A DNA stretch of 64,000 bases from Acetobacter nitrogenifigens DSM 23921 = NBRC 105050 (GCF_000429165.1 NZ_AUBI01000006.1:1-64000); one strand, 5' to 3'. Shown: positions 1-8,151, numbered from the stretch's first letter. Notes: generated by a model from the sequence alone, not told the origin. Numbers and translations are program-made.

Positions 1-271
1 AAGCCGAATCCTGACCCTTCGCCTGTTCAAACAGAGCCTGCCAGACGCCGAGCTTTGCCCAGCGGATGAAGAGTTGGGCTGCCGTCCACCAGGGGCCGAG
101 TTCAGCAGGAATGGAGCGCCATTTCGCGCCGTTCTGATGGCGCCAGAAAATCGCTGACATGGTCCGTCGCAGATCGCGAGGCGGGGTTTTGCCTTTCGGA
201 CGAACCGTCTCGATCAGAGGTTCCCAGATCGACCATGCATCATCGGAAAATACAGACTGTATCATGCTCAT
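1..271 (-). CDS. IS5-family transposase, N-terminal part (partial)
   Basis: The minus strand reads from an ATG at 271 into the window edge, giving about 90 residues. The N-terminus MSMIQSVFSDDAWSIWEPLI and the following segments RDLRRTMSAIFWRHQNGAKW and SIPAELGPWWTAAQLFIRWA match the DUF4096-like N-terminal domain of IS5-family (IS427/IS1031 group) transposases. This domain helps bind the element ends; the DDE catalytic core lies beyond the edge. No internal stop is seen, so this copy could be intact. The family call is by motif recognition. Confidence 0.8.
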   Translation of the reverse strand, partial: MSMIQSVFSDDAWSIWEPLIETVRPKGKTPPRDLRRTMSAIFWRHQNGAKWRSIPAELGPWWTAAQLFIRWAKLGVWQALFEQAKGQDSA

Positions 272-320
272 GACAAAGAGCTATGCAGTGCGCTCCGTCT
301 TTCAAGACCTAACAGGCCCT
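1..320. mobile_element. IS5-type insertion sequence, one end (truncated by window edge)
   Basis: The first 320 bases are one end of an insertion sequence. They hold the 5' part of a minus-strand transposase gene and, just outside its start, a probable terminal inverted repeat at about 296-320. Read on the minus strand, that repeat begins GGGCCTGTTAGGTCTTGAAA, typical of IS5-group ends. GC-rich IS sequence gives way abruptly to AT-rich DNA right after it. The other end and any target duplication lie outside the window, so the exact boundary is approximate. Confidence 0.75.
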
Positions 321-593
321 AGCATCATGTATTCTTTTTGAGCACTGATGTCACATAAAAAATTATCTCGGCACGTTTTTATATTTGTAAATATTTCATG
401 ATATTAATATAATAATAATAATTCTAATAAGTAATTTCGTGATATATTTTGTTTACATTCTGAATGCTGTTCATAAAAATTACAAAAATTTTCACTCTTA
501 GTTTTACATATATGTGATGTTTAAACACAAACCAATTGCATTTGTGTAGGACGGATTTCGCCCGCTAGAGTCGCAGCAAGGAAGGAAAACTTC
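321..593. other. AT-rich intergenic region between IS and peptidase gene
   Basis: This stretch is markedly richer in A and T than the rest of the window, especially 345-530, which has runs such as ATATTAATATAATAATAATA. I see no ORF with coding character. It probably carries the promoter of the downstream peptidase gene and may be an insertion-prone, horizontally acquired border, since an IS end sits directly beside it. Confidence 0.4.
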
Positions 594-2744
594 ATGCGCC
601 CATCATATTTCACTCTTGCTGCCCTCATCGTCGCACACACAGGCCTGTCGGCGCCGCTGAAAGCAGCCACAAGTCGTGACGCAACAGATTATCTAGGTGA
701 AATAGAAGGGGTAAAGGCGCTCGAGTGGGTAAACGCCCAGAATCGCCGAACATCCAACACACTTGAAAGCGATCCCCGTTATAAAGGGTTTTACGACGAC
801 GCGCTCGCAGTGGGCCAAAGTCAGGACCGGCTGCCTAAACCCCGCTTTCTTGCCGGACAGATATGGAATTTCTGGCAAGATGCCGGGCACCCGCGCGGCG
901 TTTGGCGCCAAACGACGCTGGACGCCTACCGGCAGCAATTTATCAGCTGGGTCACGCGTCTCGACATCGACGCGCTCGCAAAAAAAGAAAACAAAAATTG
1001 GGTGTTCCAGGGCGCTGACTGTCTTGCGCCCAAGGACCGGTATTGTCTTGTCGCCCTGTCCAACGGAGGGGAAGACGCACAAACCTTGAGAGAATACGAC
1101 ACCCATATGGGGCTATTCGTTCAAAACGGTTTCAGTCTGCCACGCTCCAAACAGTCGTCTGCATGGGTGGACCGCGATACAATTCTGGTGGGCCGCGACT
1201 GGGACGGAGCCGGGACGACCCTGACCACGTCCGGCTACCCTTTCGTGATCAAGCGTGTGGGACACACACAATCTCTGGAGGACGCAGTAGAAGTCGCGCG
1301 AGGAGAAAAGAGCGACGTCGCTGTCGAGCCTGTATCTCTGACAGACGGCGACGGCCACAAAATCGTGCTCATCCGACGCTCTCCGACATTCTTTACCAGC
1401 CGGTTCGCGATTCTCGACGGAATGGACAGCGCGCTGGAGGGGAAAGGACCAGGGCATCTCCGCTGGCTAGCATTGCCTGATCACATAGAGTTGCAGGGCA
1501 TGCTTCGCGGACGACTGATTTTTACCGTGAATGAGGATTGGACGCTTCCCGACCGCCGGCTCATTCCAGCAGGTAGTCTGGTCTCCGTGGCTCCTGCGGC
1601 GAGCGATCAGGACGTCGAACTTCTTTTCACCCCCAACGACTCCCAGGCGCTTGATGAAGTCGCCGTGACGCGAAATACTGTCGTAGTTACCTACTTCGAG
1701 AATGTTCGCGGTCGAGCGATGACCATGACTGCCCCGAAAAAGGCTGGCGAACCCTGGGCGAAACACGTCCTGCCTTTGCCAGACATGTCGACAGTTCACA
1801 TTGTCGATGCCGATCGGACATCCGACAGGGCGTTCCTGACGGCCGAGGGATACATCTCCCCACCGCAGTTGTGGCTGGTGGGCGATGTTTTCGGGAAGGC
1901 TGAAAAGATCCGTGAAACCCAAGCTATGTTCGACGCCACCGGCCTGACTGTGGAACAGCTTTGGGCGCGATCAAAGGACGGCGCCAGAGTCCCCTATTTT
2001 GCCGTACATTCCAAAATGATGAAGAAAGATGGGACCAATCCAACGTTGCTGACGGCTTACGGCGGATTTCAGGCATCTTATACGCCCAGCTATGCACCCG
2101 AGATCGGCCGCCTATGGCTTACAAGGGGCGGCGTTTATGTCGTGGCAAATATCCGCGGCGGCGGCGAGTTCGGCCCAGCATGGCACGAAGCAGGACGAAA
2201 AACTAAGCGTCAGACAATTTACGACGATTTTTCCTCGGTAGGTCGCGATCTCGTTGCACAGGGAATTACGTCCGTCGCACATCTTGGCATTCGAGGCCGT
2301 TCCAATGGCGGCTTGCTGATGGGTGTAGAATTCACCCAGCATCCAGAACTGTGGAACGCAGTTATAATCGGCGTTCCACTTCTCGATATGCTCCATTACG
2401 AGACTATGTCCGCCGGAGCATCATGGGTGGATGAATATGGTTCGATGAGCGTTCCGGCGGAACGGCTTTTTCTGGAGTCTATTTCGCCGTTGCAACATCT
2501 TCAGGACAAAATTCATTATCCTGAACCGTTCATTTTCACTTCGACAAAGGACGATAGGGTTGGCCCAGTGCATGCGCGGCGCTTCGCCGCACGCTTGAAA
2601 GAACTTGACGTGCCGTTCTTGTATTATGAGGATACGGAAGGCGGACATTCCGGAACGGTCAACGCGAGGGAAGTCGCCCATGAACGCGCATTGGAAGGCG
2701 TCTATCTTTCACAAAAGCTGATAGATAAACCAGATGCCCATTAG
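594..2744 (+). CDS. Prolyl oligopeptidase family (S9A) serine peptidase, exported
   Basis: The 716-residue protein has a signal peptide (MRPSYFTLAALIVAHTGLSA, cleavage near residue 25), so it should act in the periplasm or outside the cell. An N-terminal beta-propeller region is followed by an alpha/beta-hydrolase domain in about the last 260 residues. The catalytic serine is S570 in GRSNGGLLMG, the acid is in TKDDRVGP (D653/D654), and the histidine is H685 in EGGHSG. Length and order fit the S9A family, which cleaves small peptides after proline; the true substrate is unknown. The start is supported by AGGAAGG nine bases upstream. The gene stands alone between AT-rich flanks next to an IS end, which hints at acquisition. 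Confidence 0.88.
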   Translation: MRPSYFTLAALIVAHTGLSAPLKAATSRDATDYLGEIEGVKALEWVNAQNRRTSNTLESDPRYKGFYDDALAVGQSQDRLPKPRFLAGQIWNFWQDAGHPRGVWRQTTLDAYRQQFISWVTRLDIDALAKKENKNWVFQGADCLAPKDRYCLVALSNGGEDAQTLREYDTHMGLFVQNGFSLPRSKQSSAWVDRDTILVGRDWDGAGTTLTTSGYPFVIKRVGHTQSLEDAVEVARGEKSDVAVEPVSLTDGDGHKIVLIRRSPTFFTSRFAILDGMDSALEGKGPGHLRWLALPDHIELQGMLRGRLIFTVNEDWTLPDRRLIPAGSLVSVAPAASDQDVELLFTPNDSQALDEVAVTRNTVVVTYFENVRGRAMTMTAPKKAGEPWAKHVLPLPDMSTVHIVDADRTSDRAFLTAEGYISPPQLWLVGDVFGKAEKIRETQAMFDATGLTVEQLWARSKDGARVPYFAVHSKMMKKDGTNPTLLTAYGGFQASYTPSYAPEIGRLWLTRGGVYVVANIRGGGEFGPAWHEAGRKTKRQTIYDDFSSVGRDLVAQGITSVAHLGIRGRSNGGLLMGVEFTQHPELWNAVIIGVPLLDMLHYETMSAGASWVDEYGSMSVPAERLFLESISPLQHLQDKIHYPEPFIFTSTKDDRVGPVHARRFAARLKELDVPFLYYEDTEGGHSGTVNAREVAHERALEGVYLSQKLIDKPDAH

Positions 2745-2993
2745 ATATGCGACGATCGTAAAAATTACATGTTACATGCATAAAATTCGTCAGATTCAGG
2801 CTTCCTGTTGCCTCAGTGGCAATAGGCAGCCCATTTTCAAAACATCCGCCGTTCAGAAAATACAGAATTTAATTCTTAAAATATCACTTGGTTGGTATGT
2901 TAGATAAAAATCGAGTTTTATAAATATTAACTCGAAAAAATTAATATCATTTCTTCCAAGTATGTTCTATGTGTTTAAAATCCATACAAAACA

Positions 2994-3443
2994 TCAAAAT
3001 GGCTTCACAACGACCATAATCACGATCACAATCATCAAAATCGTCGGCACTTCATTTGCGATTCTGTAAAATTTCTCTGATCGGACATTTTTGTCGTCCG
3101 CAAAATCACGACGCCACTTCGCGCAAGCTCCATGAAAGGCAAACATACCTGCAAGGGCTAGAAGTTTGGTATGCCACCATCCCGCTTTCCAATCTACCAC
3201 TCCTGGAGTCAGAACAAGAAGCACGCCAAATGCTAATGACACCATCATCGCCGGATTGATAATTGCGCGCAGAAGTCGACGTTCCATAATTTTAAAACGT
3301 TCGCTCTCCTGGGAACCTTTTATCACCTGGCAATGATAGACGAACAGACGCGGCAGATAAAACAGACCGGCCATCCACGCGATCACCGCCATGATGTGCA
3401 TCGCCTTTAACCACGGATACCAAGGCTGCAACACGCTTATCAT
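2994..3443 (-). CDS. hemJ: HemJ-type protoporphyrinogen oxidase
   Basis: This 149-residue integral membrane protein has about four hydrophobic helices. N-terminal features WLKAMHIMAVIAWMAGLFYL (H16) and later PRLFVYH, then WWHTKLLALAGMF, match the HemJ family. HemJ oxidises protoporphyrinogen IX to protoporphyrin IX in bacteria that lack HemG and HemY. Its ATG overlaps the stop of the upstream HAD gene (ATGA at 3440-3443), and hemE lies two genes upstream, which supports a haem role. It is the last gene of the minus-strand operon. The assignment is strong from family motifs plus context. Confidence 0.87.
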   Translation of the reverse strand: MISVLQPWYPWLKAMHIMAVIAWMAGLFYLPRLFVYHCQVIKGSQESERFKIMERRLLRAIINPAMMVSLAFGVLLVLTPGVVDWKAGWWHTKLLALAGMFAFHGACAKWRRDFADDKNVRSEKFYRIANEVPTILMIVIVIMVVVKPF

Positions 3444-4150
3444 GGTGTTTTCAGTTTTTGGGAAAATAGTGCATTTTCCAAAATTGGCTGAAATTCCTTT
3501 AGCGTTTCAATTCGAATCAGATTATCTTCATATGGAGCGGACTCTTGTGCTGGACGAAGAAGGACACAAGTCATTCCGGCCGCGAGAGCTGCCCGAGCCC
3601 CTGTATCGCTATCTTCCAACACGACGCATTCTGCAGGCGTCACGCCTTCGAGGGACGCAGCATAAAGATACACATCCGGATCAGGTTTCGGCTTTTTCAT
3701 ATCCCTTGCTGAGTGAATGCGTCCATCGAGTCGATCATAAAGACCGGTGACACGGAATTTCACATCCATCTCGGCCATTGAAGAGTTTGATCCCACTCGA
3801 ACAGGCAAGCCCAAGTTGATGACGCCATCCAGCATCGCATGTGCGCCGTCGACAAGATCAACACCATGCCCAAAAGCCTGAACAAAGCGATCCTGAATTG
3901 TGAGACACCAGTTCTCACCCAGACTGCTACCTATAGCCTCTTCAATATCCGTCTGGATCGAAGAAAGCGCCCTTCCAGCGAACCGCGCGACGGCAGCTTC
4001 GTCGGGCACATCCAGTCCCGCCTCCCGCGCGGCTTCCGCGACAATCCGGCAACTCGTCGCCTCGCTGTCGACCAGAACGCCGTCGCAATCGAAGATTACA
4101 AGCCGCAATCTGCCTTCAGGCGATAGCGCCGAACCGCACGTCAATGTCAT
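3440..4150 (-). CDS. HAD-superfamily hydrolase (phosphatase/phosphoglucomutase-like)
   Basis: The 236-residue protein carries all four HAD motifs. Motif I is FDCDGVLVDSE with nucleophile D21 and acid D23, motif II is GSNSS, the motif III lysine is in KKPKPDPDVYLYA, and motif IV is VLEDSDTG. The inserted helical cap between motifs I and II places it in the beta-phosphoglucomutase/GMP-phosphatase type. The start overlaps the hemE stop by ATGA (4147-4150), and its own stop overlaps the hemJ start, so the three genes are translationally coupled. The substrate cannot be told from sequence. A phosphatase wedged between two haem genes could be incidental or could serve cofactor metabolism. Confidence 0.85.
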   Translation of the reverse strand: MTLTCGSALSPEGRLRLVIFDCDGVLVDSEATSCRIVAEAAREAGLDVPDEAAVARFAGRALSSIQTDIEEAIGSSLGENWCLTIQDRFVQAFGHGVDLVDGAHAMLDGVINLGLPVRVGSNSSMAEMDVKFRVTGLYDRLDGRIHSARDMKKPKPDPDVYLYAASLEGVTPAECVVLEDSDTGARAALAAGMTCVLLRPAQESAPYEDNLIRIETLKEFQPILENALFSQKLKTP

Positions 4151-5259
4151 GTGTCGATGTTTCGGATAGTCGCGATCAGTTCGCCAACATGCTCAGGCGG
4201 CGTGGTGGGCAGAACGCCGTGGCCAAGATTGAAGACATGGGCTCTGCCACGTCCTGCTTCCCGAACGGCCAGAGCCTCCCGACGCATCGCTTCGCCACCC
4301 GCAAGAACCGATATCGGATCAAGGTTTCCCTGCAGCACCAGTCCCGGCGGAGCCTGAGCCGCAATCGCCTTGATATCCGCCCCGGTGTCGAGCGCCAGAG
4401 CGTCGACCCCGGTTTCGCGAGCGTATTCCAGGGCCATGATGCCCGCCAGTCGAGGGAAACCGATGATTTTGACGCAAGGATGGCGGGCCTTCAATGCGGC
4501 GACGATCTGGCGCGCAGGGGCAATCACATGACGGCGAAATTCCGTAGGAGGCAAAAGCCCGGCCCAGGAATCGAACAACATCACCGCCTGCGCACCTGCT
4601 TCGATCTGCGCCGAAAGCATATCCACCGTGCTTTCCGTCAGCAGAGCTATCAGCCGGTCGAACAGAGACGGTTCGGAAAACGCCATCAACCGGGTTTGCG
4701 CAAACTCTCGCGAACTACCGCCGTCGACCATGTAGCAAGAGACCGTAAAGGGCGCCCCGGCAAATCCCAGCAACGTTACGCTGTTGGCGGGCGCCGCTCC
4801 AACGGGTTCGCTCAGGGCGCGGCGTAGCCGAGACAATGTTTCCATAACTGGCGCAGTGACCTCCGCCACGCGACGGGGATTCAGCCGCGCCAGATCAGAT
4901 TCACTGCGAATCGGTTCGAGGACCGGACCTTTATTTTCAATGAAATCAAGAGATTGTCCCATTGCCCACGGGAGAATCAGAATGTCCGAAAACAGAATGG
5001 CACCGTCCATCGCAAAACGACGAATCGGCTGCAGCGTCAGCTCAGTCGCGATATCCGGCGTCATGCACCGGGTGAGAAAATTCGCCTTTTCGCGAAACGC
5101 CCGGAATTCGGGGAGGAAACGCCCTGCCTGCCGCATCAGCCATACCGGAGGAGGCCATACGGCTTCACCGTTCAGCGTTCGTAAGAGCCGCCGACCTTGA
5201 TGCGTCGTATTTTCCACCGTCACCGCCCGTTCACCTCGTATCTCGATCAGTGCCGCCAT
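4147..5259 (-). CDS. hemE: Uroporphyrinogen decarboxylase
   Basis: HemE removes four carboxyl groups from uroporphyrinogen III to give coproporphyrinogen III in the cytoplasm. The signature MRQAGRFLPEFR is at residues 42-53, and GFAGAPFTVSCYMVDGGSS, DSWAGLLP and GNLDP are conserved further on. The 370-residue reading is about 20 residues longer at the N-terminus than many homologues, so a later start is possible; no strong ribosome site marks the ATG at 5259. It is the first gene of the operon hemE-HAD-hemJ. Its promoter must lie inside the candidate origin region upstream, the same arrangement as in Caulobacter, where the origin overlaps the hemE promoter. Confidence 0.95.
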   Translation of the reverse strand: MAALIEIRGERAVTVENTTHQGRRLLRTLNGEAVWPPPVWLMRQAGRFLPEFRAFREKANFLTRCMTPDIATELTLQPIRRFAMDGAILFSDILILPWAMGQSLDFIENKGPVLEPIRSESDLARLNPRRVAEVTAPVMETLSRLRRALSEPVGAAPANSVTLLGFAGAPFTVSCYMVDGGSSREFAQTRLMAFSEPSLFDRLIALLTESTVDMLSAQIEAGAQAVMLFDSWAGLLPPTEFRRHVIAPARQIVAALKARHPCVKIIGFPRLAGIMALEYARETGVDALALDTGADIKAIAAQAPPGLVLQGNLDPISVLAGGEAMRREALAVREAGRGRAHVFNLGHGVLPTTPPEHVGELIATIRNIDT

Positions 5260-5649
5260 CTCTAAACAAGAAAAGAGAAGAAAGAAATATTGGGTTTGTT
5301 ATGAGCCCTGTGGATTAAGGGGTACCCGTCTTTCCAAAAACGTACCCCATGTTTCCCCAGATGTGTACAGATTGCGACCCGTTGAAAAATAGACGTTTTT
5401 TGAAGTTATCCCGATTTACTCGCAGGAAGGCTGTGTACAACTCACCGTACCCGGGGGCGAAGGACTTGTCCCCGGTACTCGGTACCGCCGAACTACGCCT
5501 CTAGTACTATCCACATGTACCCCAGTACTAAACGGCCTGCCCACCGAAGTACTCACCTCCCGCATCACACCCAATGTTTCGAGTCGATTGTCGAGAGCTA
5601 TGTAGAGATCGCAAAAACCGACTCGGAAACTGTCACTGGAGGACGTCAT
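5260..5649. other. Candidate chromosomal origin of replication (oriC)
   Basis: This 390-bp non-coding region lies between divergent hemE and maf, the usual oriC position in many alphaproteobacteria. Near-consensus DnaA boxes (TTATNCACA, one mismatch) are visible at 5309-5317 (minus), 5432-5440 (minus) and 5507-5515 (plus). Weaker ones are at 5362-5370 and 5406-5414. An A/T-rich stretch at 5381-5409 could be the unwinding element. Overlaid is a dense set of eleven GTAC palindromes between 5322 and 5552. The role is inferred from position and boxes; strand-skew analysis was not possible. Confidence 0.68.
5322..5552. repeat. Cluster of GTAC palindromes inside the candidate origin
   Basis: GTAC occurs with first bases at 5322, 5342, 5365, 5435, 5447, 5475, 5482, 5504, 5517, 5525 and 5549, eleven times in 231 bases where about one is expected by chance. 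Several have shared flanks: GTACCC/GGGTAC forms at 5322, 5342, 5447 and 5517, and AGTACTA forms at 5504 and 5525. The spacing is irregular, so this is not a simple tandem repeat. It looks like a multi-copy binding motif for an unidentified protein, or a bias peculiar to this origin. Confidence 0.7.
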
Positions 5650-6276
5650 ATGCAGCGTGAACTGATGGAAAAGCCCCCACTCTTGCTCGCAAGCGGTTCG
5701 AGTGCGCGACGTTCGATTCTGGCGGCGGCGGGGCTGGATTTCACATGGCGAGCCGCGCCGGTCGACGAGGCGCTCTACAAGACGCGGGCGCGCGCCATTG
5801 GTCAGGACGCTGATGCGGTGGCGCTGGCGCTGGCTGAAGCAAAAGCTGCGGCTGTCGGAGGGATCCCCGGCGTCTCCAGAACGTCCCTGATCATAGGGGC
5901 GGACCAGATGTTGAGTTGTGAGGGGCGATGGTTCGACAAGCCCGCGGACATCGAGGGCGCGCGCAACCAACTTCGAGATCTGAGAGGGCGGACCCATCGG
6001 CTGCACAGCTCCGTGACGCTTTGGCATGATGGAGAAGTTATATGGCGGCATGTCGCGCACGCTTTCATGACAATGCGAACATTCTCGGACGCGTTTCTCG
6101 AGGGATATCTGGAGCAAGAGGCCGATGCATGCCTCTCCTGCGTCGGTGGGTATCGGGTGGAGGGGCCAGGCATTCAACTGTTCGAGGCGGTCACCGGCGA
6201 CCAGTCCGCTATCCTTGGCCTGCCGATGCTCCCGCTTCTTGGGGCGTTGCGTCGCTATGGCGTAATCGGGGTGTAG
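5650..6276 (+). CDS. maf: Maf-like nucleotide pyrophosphatase
   Basis: The protein is 208 residues from the ATG at 5650, chosen because GGAGGA sits just upstream; the open frame extends back to 5515 only through the origin region. The N-terminal LLLASGSSARRSILAAAGL corresponds to the Maf signature (S-x-S-x-R-R). The central ADQMLSCEGRWFDKP and the C-terminal GGYRVEGPGIQLFEAVTGDQ with GLPMLPLL are also family features. Maf proteins hydrolyse non-canonical or canonical nucleoside triphosphates to monophosphates and affect septum formation. In relatives maf is followed by aroE/coaE/dnaQ; here the row is broken after maf by a tRNA gene and mobile debris. Confidence 0.88.
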   Translation: MQRELMEKPPLLLASGSSARRSILAAAGLDFTWRAAPVDEALYKTRARAIGQDADAVALALAEAKAAAVGGIPGVSRTSLIIGADQMLSCEGRWFDKPADIEGARNQLRDLRGRTHRLHSSVTLWHDGEVIWRHVAHAFMTMRTFSDAFLEGYLEQEADACLSCVGGYRVEGPGIQLFEAVTGDQSAILGLPMLPLLGALRRYGVIGV

Positions 6277-6381
6277 GGTGAATGGCAGCTTTAGATTTTA
6301 TCCTGCGATAGGGGTTGCCAGAGGCTTTCAGCAAGGTTATACCGCGCCCACTCCGTAGGACGCCGCAGGCGACCTTAGCGA

Positions 6382-6457
6382 GGGGCCATAGCTCAGTTGG
6401 GAGAGCGCCTGAATGGCATTCAGGAGGTCGTCGGTTCGATTCCGATTGGCTCCACCA
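6382..6457 (+). tRNA. tRNA-Ala (anticodon GGC)
   Basis: The 76-base sequence folds as a standard cloverleaf. The acceptor arm GGGGCCA pairs with TGGCTCC (one G-T), the D arm contains AGCTCAGTTGGGAGAGC, and the anticodon stem CCTGA/TCAGG has loop ATGGCAT with anticodon GGC. The T arm is CGTCGGTTCGATTCCGATTG, and an encoded CCA ends the gene. It lies 105 bases after maf on the same strand. Its 3' end faces a decayed integrase, so it probably served as an integration site. Confidence 0.96.
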
Positions 6458-6599
6458 CTTCCCATCTACAAATTTTCAAAATTCGGTAGGTGATTGAACT
6501 GCGGTGGTCGAGTCTCCGGACTCTTTTGAATCACACCGCCCGCGACTCCATGAAAACTTGATATCTTTGATAGCGGTCGAAAAATCTGCGCGTGAAACT

Positions 6600-6856
6600 G
6601 GCGCAGTTGAGGCCTCCGATCCGACTCAGGCTTTTGCCCCTTTGCTGGCGCAGGCTCCCAATACATCCCTGTGCTGCAGGGTCAGGGAGAGCAGCGGAAT
6701 TACGGGCCAAACGGGTAAGAAAACTGGTGCGGGGCGTTCCAGTAGGCGGCCAGTTCGTTGTCGGTCAGCACGCGGTCACGCGACGAGTTGCCGCCTTCAA
6801 CGATCAGATCTCCGAAGGAATTGGCTTCAATCAGTTGCCTGGCGAATTCTAATCTG
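6600..6856 (-). pseudogene. Tyrosine integrase (P4-type) remnant, frameshifted
   Basis: The minus strand from about 6856 to 6703 reads ARQLIEANSF...SRDRVLTDNELAAYW...YPFGP. This matches the segment before the catalytic domain in P4-type tyrosine integrases (typically RGLIEANP...RDRVLSDDELRALW...YPFGP). The frame stops right after YPFGP, but a shift of one base continues it as VIPLLSLTLQHRDVLGACAS, equivalent to the box I region (LLLLTGQRRDEV) that carries the first catalytic Arg. The rest of the catalytic domain is missing. It is a decayed fragment reading toward the adjacent tRNA-Ala, the usual placement for an island integrase. Confidence 0.72.
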
Positions 6857-6909
6857 AAGTGCAGCGTGCGGGGTTTTATCGTGGTTGCGCCAGATGAAGG
6901 AGCCACTCC

Positions 6910-7110
6910 ATGCCACGTGGATATGCCCACCTCAGCTTCCCCGAACGCCGTCTGATAGCAACCCTTAGGGAAGCTCTGAGGTCAGCCTGCGCGAGATCGC
7001 CGGCAGGACGGGTCCTCACTACTCGACGATCTCCCGTGAACTGTGACGCAACACCCATCGCAGCGACGAGACTGATCTGATTGGCTCTCTGGTCTCGGCA
7101 GAATCGTCTC
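6910..7110 (+). pseudogene. IS30-family transposase N-terminal remnant, frameshifted
   Basis: The plus strand reads MPRGYAHLSFPERRLIATLR from an ATG at 6910. After a one-base shift near 6985-6995 it continues SLREIAGRTGPHYSTISREL, then a TGA at about 7045, then RNTHRSDETDLIG. Together these give the N-terminal helix-turn-helix pattern of IS30 transposases (HLSxxER...LxxG.SLREIA...STISRELRRN). The DDE domain is absent, so the copy is dead. It lies directly beside the integrase fragment, suggesting that the IS landed in the integrase or next to it before both decayed. Confidence 0.7.
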
Positions 7111-7620
7111 GATGACGCCTGCTTAGCCGAAGCCTGTGAAGCCGCCGCCGCACTTGCAAGAGGAGCTTCCTGCCTGTCCTTACTGTAATTTCGCTGTCAC
7201 TAATTCCGCTGGCTCGTCGCGGCAAATTGCTGCGCGCCTGAAGGTAGGCTTTTGGTCGGAGCGTAATACAGAGCTTTCCGTTTTGCCCGTTTTTCAAGAC
7301 TGCTTCGAAGAATCTCGTAGGTATTTCATTCCGTAGCGAGATCAGAACGATATACACATGCTCACTGGAGGCTAATTTCGCTGTTTTAACCGCCGTTCCT
7401 CCTAATTCCGGAGCAATGCTGCAATGCCATTGGAAATCATGCCAACCTTCATCCATGAAAGGCAGTTAAGTGCACGTTCACTTCAGATGAAGTCGTTACA
7501 TCGGTCGGCCGCCTACTTACATTTCGTAGCAATGCTGGAGCGCGTCGTGACGCATACTTGGGTTGTGGTCATGTAAATCGGGCGAGTGACTTCGAATCCC
7601 GCCCCTCAGGATGGAAAACG
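7111..7620. other. Degenerate non-coding stretch of the former island
   Basis: About 500 bases follow the transposase fragment in which I recognise no gene. Open frames on both strands (for example the minus strand across 7019-7456) show no family motifs and cross the IS30 remnant, so they look accidental. The right end must hold the promoter of the Spy-like lipoprotein gene. A GGATGG/GGA stretch just before 7621 serves as its ribosome site. Confidence 0.4.
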
Positions 7621-8124
7621 ATGAAGCGGACTTTGCTTGCAGTACTGCCTACGATGGCGATCGCTCTGGGCTCTTTTGGTCTGATCGGCTGCGCCGTCGC
7701 CCACGATCATCCGCCCATGGAGGCTGGTCCGGGCCCTCATGGTCCCGGCATGGGCGGACCAGGCTTTCCGATGCTCGAAGGGCTCGATCTTACGTCGAAG
7801 CAGAAATCGGCGCTACACGACATCTTCAAGCAGGTTCATGAGGACAAAAAGGACGCTCGTGATCAGGGACGTGATCTTCACGAGCAGATCACGAACATCC
7901 TGTTGACCCCGGGCGCTGTCGACAAGACGCAACTGGCTACCTTGCAGCAGCAGGAAGAGGCTTTGCACGCCAAGGAAGACGCCGCCCGTCTGGACGTCGC
8001 CGTGAAGATTCATGATCTTCTGACGCCGGAGCAGCTTGCGAAGGCGAAGGCGCGGCACGATCAGGTGTCTGCACTTCTCAAGCAACTGCACGACATTGAA
8101 CGCCCCGGCCCGCAACCGGAATAA
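7621..8124 (+). CDS. Spy/CpxP-like periplasmic metal-stress protein, probable lipoprotein
   Basis: The protein is 167 residues from the ATG at 7621. An N-terminal signal ends in a lipobox-like LIGC with C24, so the mature protein is probably lipid-anchored in the periplasm. It is followed by a His/Met/Gly/Pro-rich metal-binding-looking segment (HDHPPM...GPHGPGMGGPGFPM). The rest is helical and charged with two LTxxQ motifs (LTSKQK near residue 60 and LTPEQL near residue 139), the hallmark of Spy/CpxP/CnrX-type stress sensors and chaperones. A role in metal or envelope stress is inferred. The in-frame extension to 7558 has no ribosome site and would bury the signal peptide. Confidence 0.78.
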   Translation: MKRTLLAVLPTMAIALGSFGLIGCAVAHDHPPMEAGPGPHGPGMGGPGFPMLEGLDLTSKQKSALHDIFKQVHEDKKDARDQGRDLHEQITNILLTPGAVDKTQLATLQQQEEALHAKEDAARLDVAVKIHDLLTPEQLAKAKARHDQVSALLKQLHDIERPGPQPE

Positions 8125-8151
8125 TTTTCCAAAAACGCTCATTTTGTAACA

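Noticed and set aside
7019..7456. Minus-strand 145-codon open frame in the island remnant
   Set aside because: It overlaps the IS30 fragment antisense and has no motif or ribosome site.
7580..7610. tRNA T-arm-like sequence (TTCGAATCCCGCC)
   Set aside because: No acceptor, D or anticodon arm can be built around it; taken as chance and not as an attachment-site copy.
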